NCBI GenBank assembly: GCA_009767595.1
Contig: VSDK01000516.1
Coordinates: forward strand, 223,375-287,374
Source of the DNA: Symbiodinium kawagutii
Taxonomy: Eukaryota; Sar; Dinophyceae; Suessiales; Symbiodiniaceae
Reading direction: 5' to 3'
DNA length: 64,000 nucleotides
Both the position numbers and the translations under genes were made by a program. The notes under the pieces are model-generated. The model did no database searches, was not told the origin of the DNA, and saw nothing but the letters and a program-made list of their open reading frames with translations. Below, in pieces: positions 10,711-24,700 of the stretch (the first letter of the stretch is position 1; each line of letters starts with the position of its first letter).

Positions 10711-10938
10711 GCCCTGGCCTCTTGCAGCACCGAGGGGGGGCAGGAAGATGAAGAGGGTGCTTCTTCTCATGTTTCCGTCCTTTAGAGTGGTTCAGTCATG
10801 GCCGATTGTGATGAATTAGCAGGGACAACCCGTGGCTAACTGTTACAGTGAACATTTTATCGGAAGATATTGCCATTTCTGGAGGATAAACATGATGTTC
10901 ATCAACATGGCTGCTTCAGGCATGTTATTATCATCATT

Positions 10939-11037
<99 letters not shown>

Positions 11038-14000
11038 CGTCGTCATCGTCATCATCATAATGATCTGAATTATTGTTGTTGACCCCTGGATATTTTATCG
11101 GGAACAGCGTTACCCCGGGGTTGCAGGTCCTTTCCATCCCCGGGTTACCATCAACTGCGGCATCATGGCTGGGTCTATCATGATCATCCAACCAGGTTTA
11201 GAGCTGGTGGAGCTGTTATCAATCACAACCGTAGGGATGATCAACAGTGCTGGTTTAATGTAGACAATGTAGACAAATTTTACAGATTAATCAAGTGAAT
11301 CCTGATTTTCTGGGATAAATGCTTGTTTCAGTAGCTAAGAATAAGCACACCTAGTCTTTTGAGTGGACCAACCACCATCACCATCTCTTTGTACAGCTTG
11401 GTTCTTTTTTTCGCATGATGAATCTACCAGTAGCCATGGTTATAATTCAAGTATAGCAACCCAGGCTGGTTCCTCATCATGGTCGCATTCTTCATTCAAG
11501 CAATGCTACGACCACCGTTTTTTGTGGCGGGGCAACGGGTGTAACATTTGTGGGGCCCTTCCGCGAACAGGATGAGATTGCCAGGATACCCACCAAAAAA
11601 GATGATAGAAAACATGATCCTCAAAGCATAACAAGAACGAACGGTTGCTCAGTCAGTCTTAGTTTTGTGTTGATGATCTCGCATGAACTGATTACACCAT
11701 TTGTGTTTTGCTGCTGATTTGTGATGATTGCTGTTGAAAAATCGTCCTGCGGGATGGCGATCGACAAATAATGCTTATATGAGATGATGCTGCTGCTGAT
11801 GATACAGAATCATGATCATGATCACGACAGATGTTTGGCGCGTGTTTTTTTTAATGCACAGATTGCTTGCAATCCCTTTCTCCAATATCAAACATCATCC
11901 CAGTAGTCCAAGGTTTTTGGAACCCCATTGGTTGCGCCGGTCCGTCCTGAGCATCTGTTTACAGACTATGTGTCAAAAGCAGGTGCCAGGATCAACGTCC
12001 CAATTACACGACAGGAATCGATGAACAACTTTGGTGAGGTTGACAATGGCAACAGTCAAGGTGGACCACGCGACCCGATTCCCTCTGCAAGGGGGTTGGG
12101 GATCTTCAAGAAGGGTATCAACGTGGCACTGCTTGGTCAAAACTACCGGGCGATGACTGACACAGGTGATTCGAAAGACCTGGATGACAATGTGCAGTTT
12201 CTGTACTCACAACCCAGGAACAGTGCTCTCAGCCATATTTTTGCAAACACATTTGATAATCCCTCGTGGCAAGCAAAACCCATTCGCACAGCAATTTGTT
12301 TCACCTATGCACTCATCATCGAGTGACCATCCGCCCACAAGCATTGGTTGAGCCTTTGGCAACAGGGAGGATCTCAGCGGCATGCTGGGATGCTCTGACA
12401 AGCCACTACTACTACTTTTGGAACCCCATTGGTTTTCAGATTTACCACGGGGGCTTTATGACGGGGTTCATAATGGGTGCCTATCGCCCCGTGGATCCCT
12501 ATACCAGGCAGCTGGGTACAACCAGCTAGGATCTCTGGAAAACCCATCAGTCAGTCTTCAACCTGGTTGACTCAGCAGTAGTGCGCCTTTCCAAGCAACA
12601 AAACTCAGCAATCAACTCAGCACATCATCCCATGGGGCGCATGTCCAGGGTGCTTTTTGAGCGCTGCAAGGTGATGCTCCTGGAGTTCGAGATGGCTGGG
12701 CGCCGCACGGGAAAACTGCTGGGGCAGCTGGATGGTCCCTACTGGAACGATCACCACAACCTCTTCAAAGGACTAGGCGCGGAGCGTAAGGGGCGGCAGC
12801 GGCTGAAGCGACTCCGCAGGTGGATGGTAAACTTGGGGATCTCCAGGACCACGCTGGCATTTTGGCGCTGACAAGTTTTTCAGTTTCACATAACTGGTTG
12901 GTGGTTTTATGCATGTTTAAAATGTGGGATCCAACAAAAAGGTTGGTTTACTGCTAATAATGATCAAAGAGGATGACTTGGAGGTGCCCCTTGTTTGAGA
13001 AATCACCAAATATCCAATGTTCAAGTATTGAACAAATGCGCATCACAAACAATCAACCAGAGCCTTTGCAACGTGGACCGGGGCCCCCCTAAGTTTGCCA
13101 TTTTTGACCAGGTTATATCCACCATTGATGCACCATCTCCAACAGCCCATCGCCATCGACCCTCAAGGTATCACCTTCGACTGCCTTTTCGCCATCGAGC
13201 TGCTCCTTCGAATCCTGCACAGTGGCCCTGCTTTTGTCAAGGAGCGTTCCGCTTGCGCGGTGAGTTTCACACCTGGGATGCCATGGCAGTGCCGGTGACT
13301 TCACGGAATCCCGGTGCAGTAAGAATGGTGAACTAGAAACGGCCAGAAGCGCTAGGGTGCAGCTGGATCAATCAGGATATGTGGCACTTCAATGTCTTTG
13401 ATATACTTACTTTGATGCACATATCGGCCGGTGTCAGCCAAACAATCGTTCTTTGTTATCTTTGTTGATCATACTATTGCTATATAAGTTAAGCGCTTCA
13501 CTTTTAACAAAACAACACATTGGTGAATACAGCAAACACGCGCACACAACACGGTAAACAACTCCAGAGAATACCAGTCTTTGGTTACTCTTCCGTTGGG
13601 GAGGTACTCTACCCAGTACATTCTGGGCATAGCTAATTAAAAAATTGGATTTAGTGCTGGTACATGGTTTGCACAAGCACGATTGTGCTTCTGAATGATT
13701 CTTCTCTTGACATTCACCAGGCTAGTCATTCACGGGCATTATTATGCTGGTGGATGTTTCCCAAGTGCGACATTCCTTTAAACCGCTTGCTGCAAGCGAT
13801 GGCTGTCGGTGCTGGGACTTTTGGACAAGGACATACAGAGTAGTTAGTGAACAGTTCACTAGGCTAAGTACCAGCGACGGTAGATGCAACTATACTATAC
13901 TTGACTTCGGTAAAATAGTTTCGAATGGATCTAACTAGGGTGCTTTGTAGAGGTCCAGAAACATCAAGCATTTTTGTCACGTATCGGTCGCTGTCACTCT

Positions 14001-15669
14001 GTTCCCATCCAGTTCCATTCCGTTCAGTGCCCTGACCTATGGAAAAGTGTTCTGAAACGCCTGTGTTCAACAATGTGATCAATCTGTCGACTTGGTTCTT
14101 GAATCTGTTGGTATCTCATTATATTGTTTCAGCATCATTCCTGATTGTTGCAAAGGTGTTCACACTACCCGTTTCAGCTTGTTATGTTTGTTCATCCGTG
14201 GCATGGATGGCCTGAAAACAAGCACATGCCATGTAGCAGGCCCACGTGGGCCCGAGCGTAGGACGTGGCGAACGTGTTTGACAGTTCCCTAGTCATCGCG
14301 GGTTTAGCTGTCCCTCGGATTTGAGGAAAGGGCTGGGTAGTGGTGGATGCCTTGGTTAACACTAATGGTGATGAACTGACAACTGATGGGTGCTAAGGTG
14401 GTTCGTTGGTGGATAGCGATTAGGTCGGAAACACCAGCTGTCATTACCATCTCTGATACCAGCTGTAACCATTATGGACCGCATTGGACCGCTGTTTTAA
14501 TTTCTATGTTGACCATGCACTGATCATTTCTAGTGCCAGCATAAACCACCATTTTTGGTTCAAGTAACATACCTTAGTTCCCGCCATCTTGAATCAGGTT
14601 CAAGTTGGGGGGCCCAGACGTTAGCTAAGTTGGATTATAACCAGGACAACTGCCAGTCAATGCAGTTCATGCTATATATAACCGCAGTTAAATGGCCAGC
14701 AACTTAACGTTTGTTTTCCCCGGTCCCTTGTTCATGGTTGATGTGGGAAGGCAAGATGAACAGGACATGGTTGATAACCCACTAGAACACCCTAGGAGTC
14801 ATCATGATTATCATATCTACCATGGATGATAACCATTATCAACTGGGGTGTTAACCATTACTAATAGTTGATCAATTATCAAGTCATGAACCATAATTAT
14901 GGTGTTCACACTGCAATCATAGTTTTATCATGGTTGATAACCAATATCATATCTACCATAGAGCTAGATCAATAACCATTCCTGACCATTACAAACCATT
15001 GGTACCATTTATGACCATTAATAACATTTAATAACCACTGATAACCCTTATAAATATACCCGGTAGTTGTACCATGGTTCATAACCATTCCTCAACCACT
15101 ATATATATATATATATATTTATAACAATTTTAACCATTATTGTCATCAATATTATAACCATTGTAACCATTGATCAACCATAACCATGGTTGAAAACCAT
15201 TGATTGAACCAGCTAACAAGACTATGATAACCATAGAAAACTATGATAACCATTGATTGAACCAATATGATAACCATGGAAAACTAACCATTGATCATCA
15301 ACGGTTGATAGAAAACTATGGTCGATAACCATTAACTGACCACAATAAAACATCAACCAAAATCAACCATAGAAAAACCATTGACCATCCATAGAAAACT
15401 ATGGATATCCCTGGCCCCGTGATCATAGAAAACTCTGGTCCTCCCTGAGGAACACTTTCTTCTGTTGATCATCCCCGACGACCCCATGGGCTCGCAGCTC
15501 ATGCGCGCGCTGCCGCTCGATGAGCGGCCCATGGATGCCGTTGATCAGCGCGGGGTGAGTTGACGATGGTGAGAATGACTGAGACTTCATGGTGATGGTT
15601 GATGAGAATGGTGAGAATTCCTGAAAACTGAGAATTCATGGTTCGTACTTGAGGTTGGCTCATATATCA

Positions 15670-15732
<63 letters not shown>

Positions 15733-18700
15733 GAAGGGTCATTACTGCTAGTGAAATTAACTATAATGGGCGTTGCTGCGACATAATGGTTAGTGTTTGC
15801 GACTGATCATGGTAGTGATCAATCCAGCATTGGGTGAATCATGGTGGATACCGGGTTGCCAGGGTTGATCATTATTGAACCGTGCTGGTTGATCAGAACA
15901 TTGTGGTAGTAGTAGTGATTGGTTGTGATGGACAGCAGTTGATGGTTGAACTGGAGAATCAACTGTGGCTAATTTTGTTTGAGAAATGGTGAGTGGTGAT
16001 AGTCACCGACTACTACATTTCTGGGAGTTTCTCAAAACAGGGGTACCCCTGACTCCTCCTTTATGAACCACTTATAGCAATAGATTAACCATTTCTGGGG
16101 TACCCCTATGGCTCAAGAAACGGCCATGTGATTGGTATGTCCCGTATTATTGTTGGGTATTTCCCCCTGTCATCACCCATTAACCCTTATATTAGCCACT
16201 ATTGATACAGATGAGTCTGCTCACCCAACCCCCCCCCTGTCCGTTTGCTCTCCCTGTCGTCCGTTCACTCCAAGGAGCTCTATTCGCGCAGTGCGGATGC
16301 TGAGAGCCTTCCGCTTCTCTCAAGGTCTGAAACTGCCCTTCGGCTGCGGCGGGTGGTATATGGGTTCTGTAGGTGAGTACAGTGGTTAACAATAGGGGGT
16401 AACTTACCACAATGGTTTGTGATGTACTCAATCAGCTGCTTGTAACCTTTACGATGTTTCATAGTTGTCAATCATGATGAAACTATCTTCGGAAAGGTGC
16501 ATTTGATGAAATTACCCAACATGAACTGATATACAGTATGTTCACCTTTAGCCATCAGCCGTCATTTTTCTGGATATACCATTTTTCAATTCTCATCATA
16601 ACGCCGTTCTCAGTAGCAACTCGCAAACGTGATTGTTGTTCTTTATCCTGCATGAGCAAGCAACAATGTTTTATGTACAGTATGTATACTGCCTCATAAT
16701 GTTCAGTATACATGTACATTTATTTATGTATCCACGACTAATAACATCGAAGCATTATTTAGCCATTACCTAACCACCATGTAACCATCAATTCACGATC
16801 ACTTGACCATGTATCAACCACCACTGAACCACTAGTCATCATGATCCACAGCTATGATTCCATCATGAATCACTACTCATCATGACAAAGATAGTTTTAC
16901 CCATGGTTTCGACTGTGACCATTTCGGGTGCGCGGACTGAGGCTCCTGAACGCTTGCCAAGCTTTTCTGATGTCATTGGTGTGGTCCATGGCGTTTCGGC
17001 AGCACATGGCCTGGTGGAGTAGTGAGCCAGGGGTGGCCCGACACGGAAAAAGGTCCAGCGATTTATACGTTGAGCCAGGAGCTACCCGTGGCCACTGACC
17101 ATTTATGTTGGTGGAATAGATGGTATGTTCGGATGAATTTCTGCTTTTTTCGGATTGGATTGTATATAATAGTGTATTCATCATCTATGAACTATGATGA
17201 TTCACCACCACAGCAGGTTGTAACAATCACAGGAAATTGGGGACAACATGTAAGAATCCTCGCAGATATCCAGCTGTGAATGGCTGTGAATGATGACTGG
17301 CGGCTCTTGCTGTGAGGCACTGGCAACCATCGGAAAATTGTCAGCGTTCCACAGCTTGGATCTACCGTTGCTAACCATGATCAGCCACCATTGAGCCCAG
17401 AGTTCCAGCGCTGTCCCCGGTAGGTGCTGCTTTTCGTGGTCATGGTGGTGGCTTCCTTGATGATCGGCAATCTTCTGCAGGAGACGTCCATAAATTGGGT
17501 GTGGGATGATCATCCCATTCAGTAAGGGAAGGTTGTTTTTTTTGGGAGGCGATGTGTTTGGAAGCGGTCAGTCATCATGGCTAGTTCACCCATTTATCAT
17601 GAATGGTACAGTCTACTAACATGATAGTTGAGTTGGCCATACTTATGTTCACCACCAGTCGCAGGACGACCGTCCAAGTAGGGACCCATAGAGTCTGAAG
17701 TGTAGAATTCACCTCATGGACGATCCCTTTGGAATCATGTACGTGACTTTGAACATGGATGTCAAAAATTCCAAGAGAGCGGTTGATGTGCTGATTGAAC
17801 CGATGATTGGTATAGGTATCAGAAATACATTGAACGCATCATCTACCCGTGATTTACAGCATGAGATCATGCATCAACAACCTGGCTGTTTCACAAAAGG
17901 CCACGTAACGTGGGCAACCCTGTGATGTTTCTAGGCTTCTTTGTGTTAGAACCTTTTTGTTTTGTGTTGAGTTGGAATACCAGAGCAACCGAAAGATCAA
18001 TCACCTTTGCAATATCGAAACTGATGACAGAGGAGTGAGGTGCACCCATATCTGGAGGTTCATGAGACAGGAATGTTTGAGGGGGTATGGTTTGCAACTC
18101 CTATGTCAGCAGAATCTACTACAGAGCTGCAATGACAATATGGAATTGAGATCTCCTGGCAGCTCTGGGATTACATGTTCAGTGTTCATTTGCACAGGGT
18201 TGGGTTGCTGCCACACGTGGAAGGATATGACACTTTAGTTGAGTATCAACTGTTTTGCCCACTTGTCTTATGGTTACATATTGGCTTTCGTAGGTGGAGT
18301 TGCCGTTCAAATCATACACTTTGAGGCCGAGACTCAGACTCACAACTTTTCTTGTAGACGGGTCCTGAAATTGATGAACAACCCACATAAGAATTCGCGC
18401 GGTGTGCGTCTGAGCGTGTGTGTCTTGGTGTTTCTAAATCGGTTGCTCCAAGTGTCTAAAGTCTTGATGGGAAGCTAAAAACCAAGTCACACCGTCGCAC
18501 CTAAAATGATATAGTCGGATTGTGTTTTGATTTGTTTGTTGATGATCTCAAGTATGACGATGAAATCATCAAGCAATTATGCCTGAACACATCAGAAATG
18601 CTCTGACTTGTGGTTTGTCTTGTGTGTGGTTCGGTTCGCAGAGGTTGTAGTTCCCCTCATGCGTAACAATAACTTAGTGAAACCAGTTGAGTGATAGGAA

Positions 18701-21700
18701 TGGTTGATCTCCGGCCTTCTGGACACTTTGGGCCAACATTAGGAATCCATAGGGATGTGCTGCAAGGATCTTGTTCATCATGACAGGGCTTCGAAGCTGG
18801 AAGACTAACACCTGGTTGCGATGTTTTCCTTTCACGTGTCAAATAAAACAATGAACTCAGTGTTTCTCAAGTCATAGGCTACCCCCCAGTTGTCATCCTT
18901 CTTTGAATCATTATTACTTTTGGTACTAAACCATCCATCACCTGGGTGTCCCCAAACTGGCTAGGTCGAAACCACCGCAGCTGGGACAGCTGCAATCCTT
19001 GTGACACCAGCTGCCCTTGACACAGGACTATTTGCAAGATGATGCAATGAATACGGCAACTGGGCAGAGCGGTGGAGATTTTTGGGTGTAGCCCTGGCCA
19101 ATCCGCTGTACCAGGGAAATCTAGCAGTGGTTATGCTTGCAATATAGATCGAATTCCTTGCTAACCCGGCCGTCGAATGCATTTTCTTAAGCCATCAAGA
19201 TGAAGTATCAACAGCTGAGCTTGGAATCCTCTCTGAATCTCATGATTGGATGGTAGATGGTGAATTCGAAGCCGTAGGATTGCCAAAGGTGTGAACCAAA
19301 CAGTCCATTAGCTGGTCAGCTGGATGATGGAGAAATGGCGAGAAACGGGGCGTAGCTTCACCAACCAATGGACCATTTTGGGGCTTCCCTATTCTAAGAA
19401 ACGTTGATTTAGCACTATAAATGGCGAAGAAGCTGGATGATTTCGGGCTACTCCTATGTTGAGAAACCATCCAATGGGTAACCTCCCCAGAAACTGAACG
19501 TCATGGCCAACTCGGATGGCGGGCCGTGCAGCCAGGGGCAGTGCCATATGAAGGTGGTAACGTACCTGTGTAGATCTAGGATGCTTAGGATGGTTGAAAT
19601 TGACCTTTGTTGCAAGCATCAATCAAAATTGATGCCAAAAGGATCGAGCTGTTCCGTGTCCCTTCAAAATTTAGCTGCAGGCTGTTTGGATTCATGATAC
19701 ATCCGCGGGATCAGAATCAAGATGCTGAGTGAGAGCAGTACACTGTCAACGAGAATTGGGATGGCTTGCTATGCCAATCGTACTACATCATCGTTGTTGC
19801 AACGACTTTACCAAAGATCATGCTACGTAGAAAGAGCAATAACGGATGGTTGAATGCATTGTTCATGCACATGTTAGACACAACTCATGGGACCAGCATG
19901 TTCATAAGTCATGAACTAGTGGTAATGTCATGGGTTCACACATAGCGCGGTACCCTGGATCTCTTCATGCTAAGCCCCCAAACAGCGAGGTTGAAACAAA
20001 TTGAATATGCTGGCAGGGTGGTTGTTGGCCATACAGCCAAAGAATGGTGTTGGGTTGTTCCTAGCTCTGTGGAACATAGAATACATGGGGAAAACCCTTT
20101 CGAGAACATTGACCATGAGGAACCTGCAGCCAATACTTACCTGTCCTAACCATGAGGCCATTAAGCAAAGTTGATCATGGATGTGATAACTTGTATGATT
20201 GTATGTCATTGCTACAACATCTACCGTTATATTGATTGCAAGGAACTATGCCTGCACGTCAGTTTACTTTGTATCGATTACGTTCACAGTCCATGGTATA
20301 GCCAACGACGATAGTTGATAACCTTCTTCCCAGATTCTCCATGTATGGTATAGAGTTACCTAAATTCGGGTCAGTCTATAGGTACATGTTGGTAAATATG
20401 CGTACATGGAGGAATCAGTGGTGGCACACAATAAGGTCAAATAGTAGTAAGCAATCGTGGTGACAATTACAGAAATGGTACCTTGGTTGGTTCATCAAAA
20501 GATGGCTGGCTGATCATGCTGTTGGTGGCGAATGTAACGTTGTTGTGGGTCCTGATGTCATTGCATGATCGCGGCGACTCAAATGGTCGAAGTTTCCTTG
20601 CGCTGTTTGGATCCAGGATGTTCCTCACTGGGGTTGTTACATTGCTGGACGTGTTGGTCAAAGAATTTACGGGGAAAATAATCAGTGTGGCACACTTCAT
20701 AACCCTTACGGTTTCTTTGGATTCTGGCCGAAAGGCGAAAGGTGTCATTCTACATGCCATCTACGCGTTTGCCGTTCACAGATGAATTCACCTTTTATAT
20801 GTTAAACTCTTTATAAATACATATTATTGCCCAAATATATGGTATGTAGATCTGCGGATATACAAAATGATATGCACAATCATATATATATATATATAAA
20901 TATATATATATATAGTCCTTATACCAACACCCCATAAAGATTCTACATATCAACTGTATGTCACCTTCAAAAACGAGCAACTGGAAGGTTACCCACCTGT
21001 ACCCCAGATTTGGCGAGGGAAGTCCGAGGGAAGGGATCTTCAATAGTTGGGCCAGCTGGGTTTGTATCCCTACATATGAATGAAATCTACTTACTGCTGG
21101 TTGGGAGGAGCGATTTGGAGCCAGGGTATCAGGAATCTAAAGAGCTACTGAGAGTTATCATTGCACCAAAATCGTGGTCTATGATAACTGTTCTATGAAA
21201 GCTGGATGTTGATGAATTGATTTTCTTGGTCAGTAATACTGTAGCATCCTTGGATCTTCGTGAAAAAACAAGGTATTTGTTGCGATAGATGGGATAGCTG
21301 GGACAGCCAAATACTATAAGTACCTAGTGACCAACCACCAACCATTATTAACCCCTATTATAGTGATCAACCACCAACCAGAATACCTAGGTTACTGTTT
21401 GCTGTTGCTTGTTACCTCCCATGCCCAGCTTAGCCAAGGAAGACAGACAATTCATTTGGCGTTTCTACGGCACGGCTTACCGCTCTTGGCATCTGGGCGG
21501 CGGGCCAGGTCGGTGCCGGAGCCATGGGTTGTTGTTGTGGCACGGGGTCTCCCCATGGCTCCCTCAGCATTTTATGGTAGGGATGGTTTACTGTGAGGTC
21601 CATAGATCCAGCCTTGATGTTTGATGGCGAATTAGCAGCTATTGATGGTTAAACCATGTTGGTAGCTATTAATAGCTGCTAATTAATGGTTAAACCATGT

Positions 21701-24700
21701 TTGATAGCAGCTATTGATTAGCAACTATGTCAGAATTAGCAGCTATTAATGGAGAAACTGCCCATCGAAGCTGACATCAGCAGTTTCTTGTTGGCACATC
21801 GCTGTGAGCTGAAAATGCTCATCACTAGACTCCTTCGACCTCGATCACGACCGGTTTGTATGCCTCACATGTGCGCAGGGGATGTTGGGAAGGTGAGAGA
21901 TATCCAAAGTCATGTTTTATAAGGAGTATACCCATTAGTAGTTGTTAATAATGGGGAATAATCACCGACTAATAATGGTTCAACAACTGCTGGTTGTTTT
22001 TTGATTGACGTTTGTTATTTTCGCCATGAATCATCAACACAATTTTTGGTTGACACATATTTTTCGTAGGGGTTGAAACCATGGGGCCCCAATACAGCTG
22101 CTCAAGTCATGATCCCATCAGGGTGGCAAGAAGTGAAAGCCCCATGTGGAAATGCACCCATTTTGTCACGGAATGTCCGAAGACCAGCAGAATCCTGTTT
22201 CGATTTCCATCAGAGCGGGAGAGCCGCAACACCACTGGAAGTGAATGTGAGCGGTGTAAAGCAGATGGGTGATCACTTGTAACCCGCATCGCACAGGAAG
22301 TTGTGAATGTCACGCAGTATGGTGGTAAGGTTCGGTGAGATGATGATCCTCTCCCAGATACTGGAAGCGTGGACAAGAATAAAGGGGAATATGGTGATGA
22401 ATTATGATTAACGTGAATTAGGGATTATGACCATTGGTTATTTGCGATAGTCAATGATCATGACAAATAACAAGGATGATAGATATCAATAACATTCCTT
22501 GTGATTGTGGTTACTGTGACTTTATACTGAGAAAATCTGGGAACGGTTTGGTAAAAGTTGCCTGAGATACAACTAGCAGCTGACTAGTGTTGACTATCAG
22601 TAAGTGAATAATGGTATACCAATAGGGCCAAAGGAAATGTTTTATCAACACTTACCCAATTAGAACGACCCAGCTAGGTAAACCGACCAAAACATTTTGG
22701 TGGGGGCAATCTCCTGTTGACTACTCATTGAGATATGGGCAGCCAAGGACTACTGATGAGCTTCTGAAAACGTCGGTACAGGGGATAGGAAGCAGGCTGT
22801 GAGTCTGAAAATCTGTTCAGAGCATCAGCCAGTATGTCAGACCAAATATGCGTCTGTCAAGTCACTATGTGCAGACGGCAAAAGCAAACGCCAGGACATA
22901 TGACCATTTCTCACATTCTTCAATCATAGCAAATGCAACATTATTTGGTTGGTGGTTTGATTGATATTTTTTTCCTTGGTATAGTAATTAACAAATGCTT
23001 GCTTGACTAATATGTTTCATGGAGGTTGAAACCACCAACCGGTTAACGTTTGTTTGTCTTTGCAATTATCATGTAAGAAATCGGTCCTTTCATCCGAACA
23101 CATGTCAAAAGCTTAGAATTGAAACTGCCAAATGTGTCAACTTGCTCAAGCAAAATTACTTTACTTCGAGTGATCCCCACCATGTCATGTCATCACCGCT
23201 TGTTGGCTCCACTTTTGTCTGACATTCTCTCCGACATACCTTCTGATATTCTTTCTGACAAATCTTCTGACATTCTCTCTGGCATACCTTTTGACATTCT
23301 TTCTGACATCCTTTCTGGCACATCTTCTGACGTTCTTTCTGACAACTTTCTACTCGGACATTCTTTCTGGCAAATCTTTTGACATTCTCTCTGACATATC
23401 TTCTGACATTCTATCCTGACATTTCTGGAGACATTCTCTCTGACATTCTTTCTGGCATATCTTTTGACATTATCTCTGACATATCTTCTGACATTCTCTC
23501 TGACATTCTTTCTGGCATATCTTTTGACATTATCTCTGACATATCTTCTGACATTCTTTCTGACATTCTCTCTGACATATCTTCTGACATTCTGTCTGAC
23601 ATCTCTTCTGACATTCTCTCTGACATATCTTCTGACATTCTTTCTGACATTCTCTCTGACATCTCTTCTGACATTCTCTCTGACATATCTTCTGACATTC
23701 TTTCTGACATATCTTTCTGACATCTCTTCTGACATTCTATCCTGACATTTCTGGAGACATTCTCTCTGACATTCTTTCTGGCATATCTTTTGACATTCTC
23801 TCTGACATATCTTCTGACATTCTTTCTGACATGTCTTCTGACAAATCTTCTGACATTCTATTTGAAATTCTTTCTGACTTATCTTTTGACATTCTTTCTG
23901 ACATCTCTTCTGACATTCTTTCTGGCATATCTTGTGACATTCTTTCTGACAACTCTTCTGACATTTTTTCTGGCATATCTTCTGACATTCTTTCTGACAT
24001 GTCTTCTGACATTCTTTCTGACATGTCGTCTGACATATCTTCTGACATTCTCTCTGACATTCTTTCTGACATCTCTTCTGACATTCTTTCTGACATGTCT
24101 TCTGACATATCTTCTGACTTTCTCTCTGACATTCTTTCTGGCAGATCTTTTGACATTCTTTCTGACATCTCTTCTGACATTCTCTCTGACATATCTTCTG
24201 ACATTCTCTCAGACATTCTTTCTGGCATATCTTTTGACATTATCTCTGACATATCTTCTGACATTCTCTCAGACATTCTTTCTGGCATATCTTTTGACAT
24301 TATCTCTGACATATCTTCTGACATTCTTTCTGACATTCTCTCTGACATATCTTCTGACATTCTNNNNNNNNNNNNNNNNNNNNNNNNNNNNNNNNNNNNN
24401 NNNNNNNNNNNNNNNNNNNNNNNNNNNNNNNNNNNNNNNNNNNNNNNNNNNNNNNNNNNNNNNNNNNNNNNNNNNNNNNNNNNNNNNNNNNNNNNNNNNN
24501 NNNNNNNNNNNNNNNNNNNNNNNNNNNNNNNNNNNNNNNNNNNNNNNNNNNNNNNNNNNNNNNNNNNNNNNNNNNNNNNNNNNNNNNNNNNNNNNNNNNN
24601 NNNNNNNNNNNNNNNNNNNNNNNNNNNNNNNNNNNNNNNNNNNNNNNNNNNNNNNNNNNNNNNNNNNNNNNNNNNNNNNNNNNNNNNNNNNNNNNNNNNN

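Larger units (their letters stand above)
10711..12670 (+). other. Channel intron 1
   Basis: A 1960-base intron with a GC donor. It holds a short GC patch at 10730-10790, a long ATC microsatellite, a GC-richer patch at 11510-11570, and a 132-codon open frame between two 19-base direct repeats (described separately). Confidence 0.6.
15548..16274 (+). other. Channel intron 5
   Basis: 727 bases with a GC donor. It contains an ATC microsatellite and a family B element. The last 80 bases before the acceptor are C/T-rich, like a polypyrimidine tract. Confidence 0.6.
17481..21438 (+). other. Channel intron 8
   Basis: A 3958-base intron. It contains overlapping open frames between 17716 and 18478, two diverged family B elements (18862-18960, 19376-19474), a TA block at 20880-20915 and a 100-codon frame open on both strands at 20467-20785. 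No exon could be fitted, and S5 and pore exons join in frame across it. Confidence 0.55.

Noticed and set aside
10832-11191. Poly-Ile, poly-His, poly-Met and poly-Asp frames
   Set aside because: Translation of the ATC microsatellite.
12771-12871. Extension of the S1-S2 exon to the stop at 12869
   Set aside because: The GA donor at 12771 joins in phase to the convincing S2 exon, whereas read-through ends the protein before S2.
16325-16384. Extension of the S4 exon to the GTGAGT at about 16373
   Set aside because: It would leave one base where the next exon needs two and would insert a Gly-rich stretch into the S4-S5 region. Kept only as an alternative.
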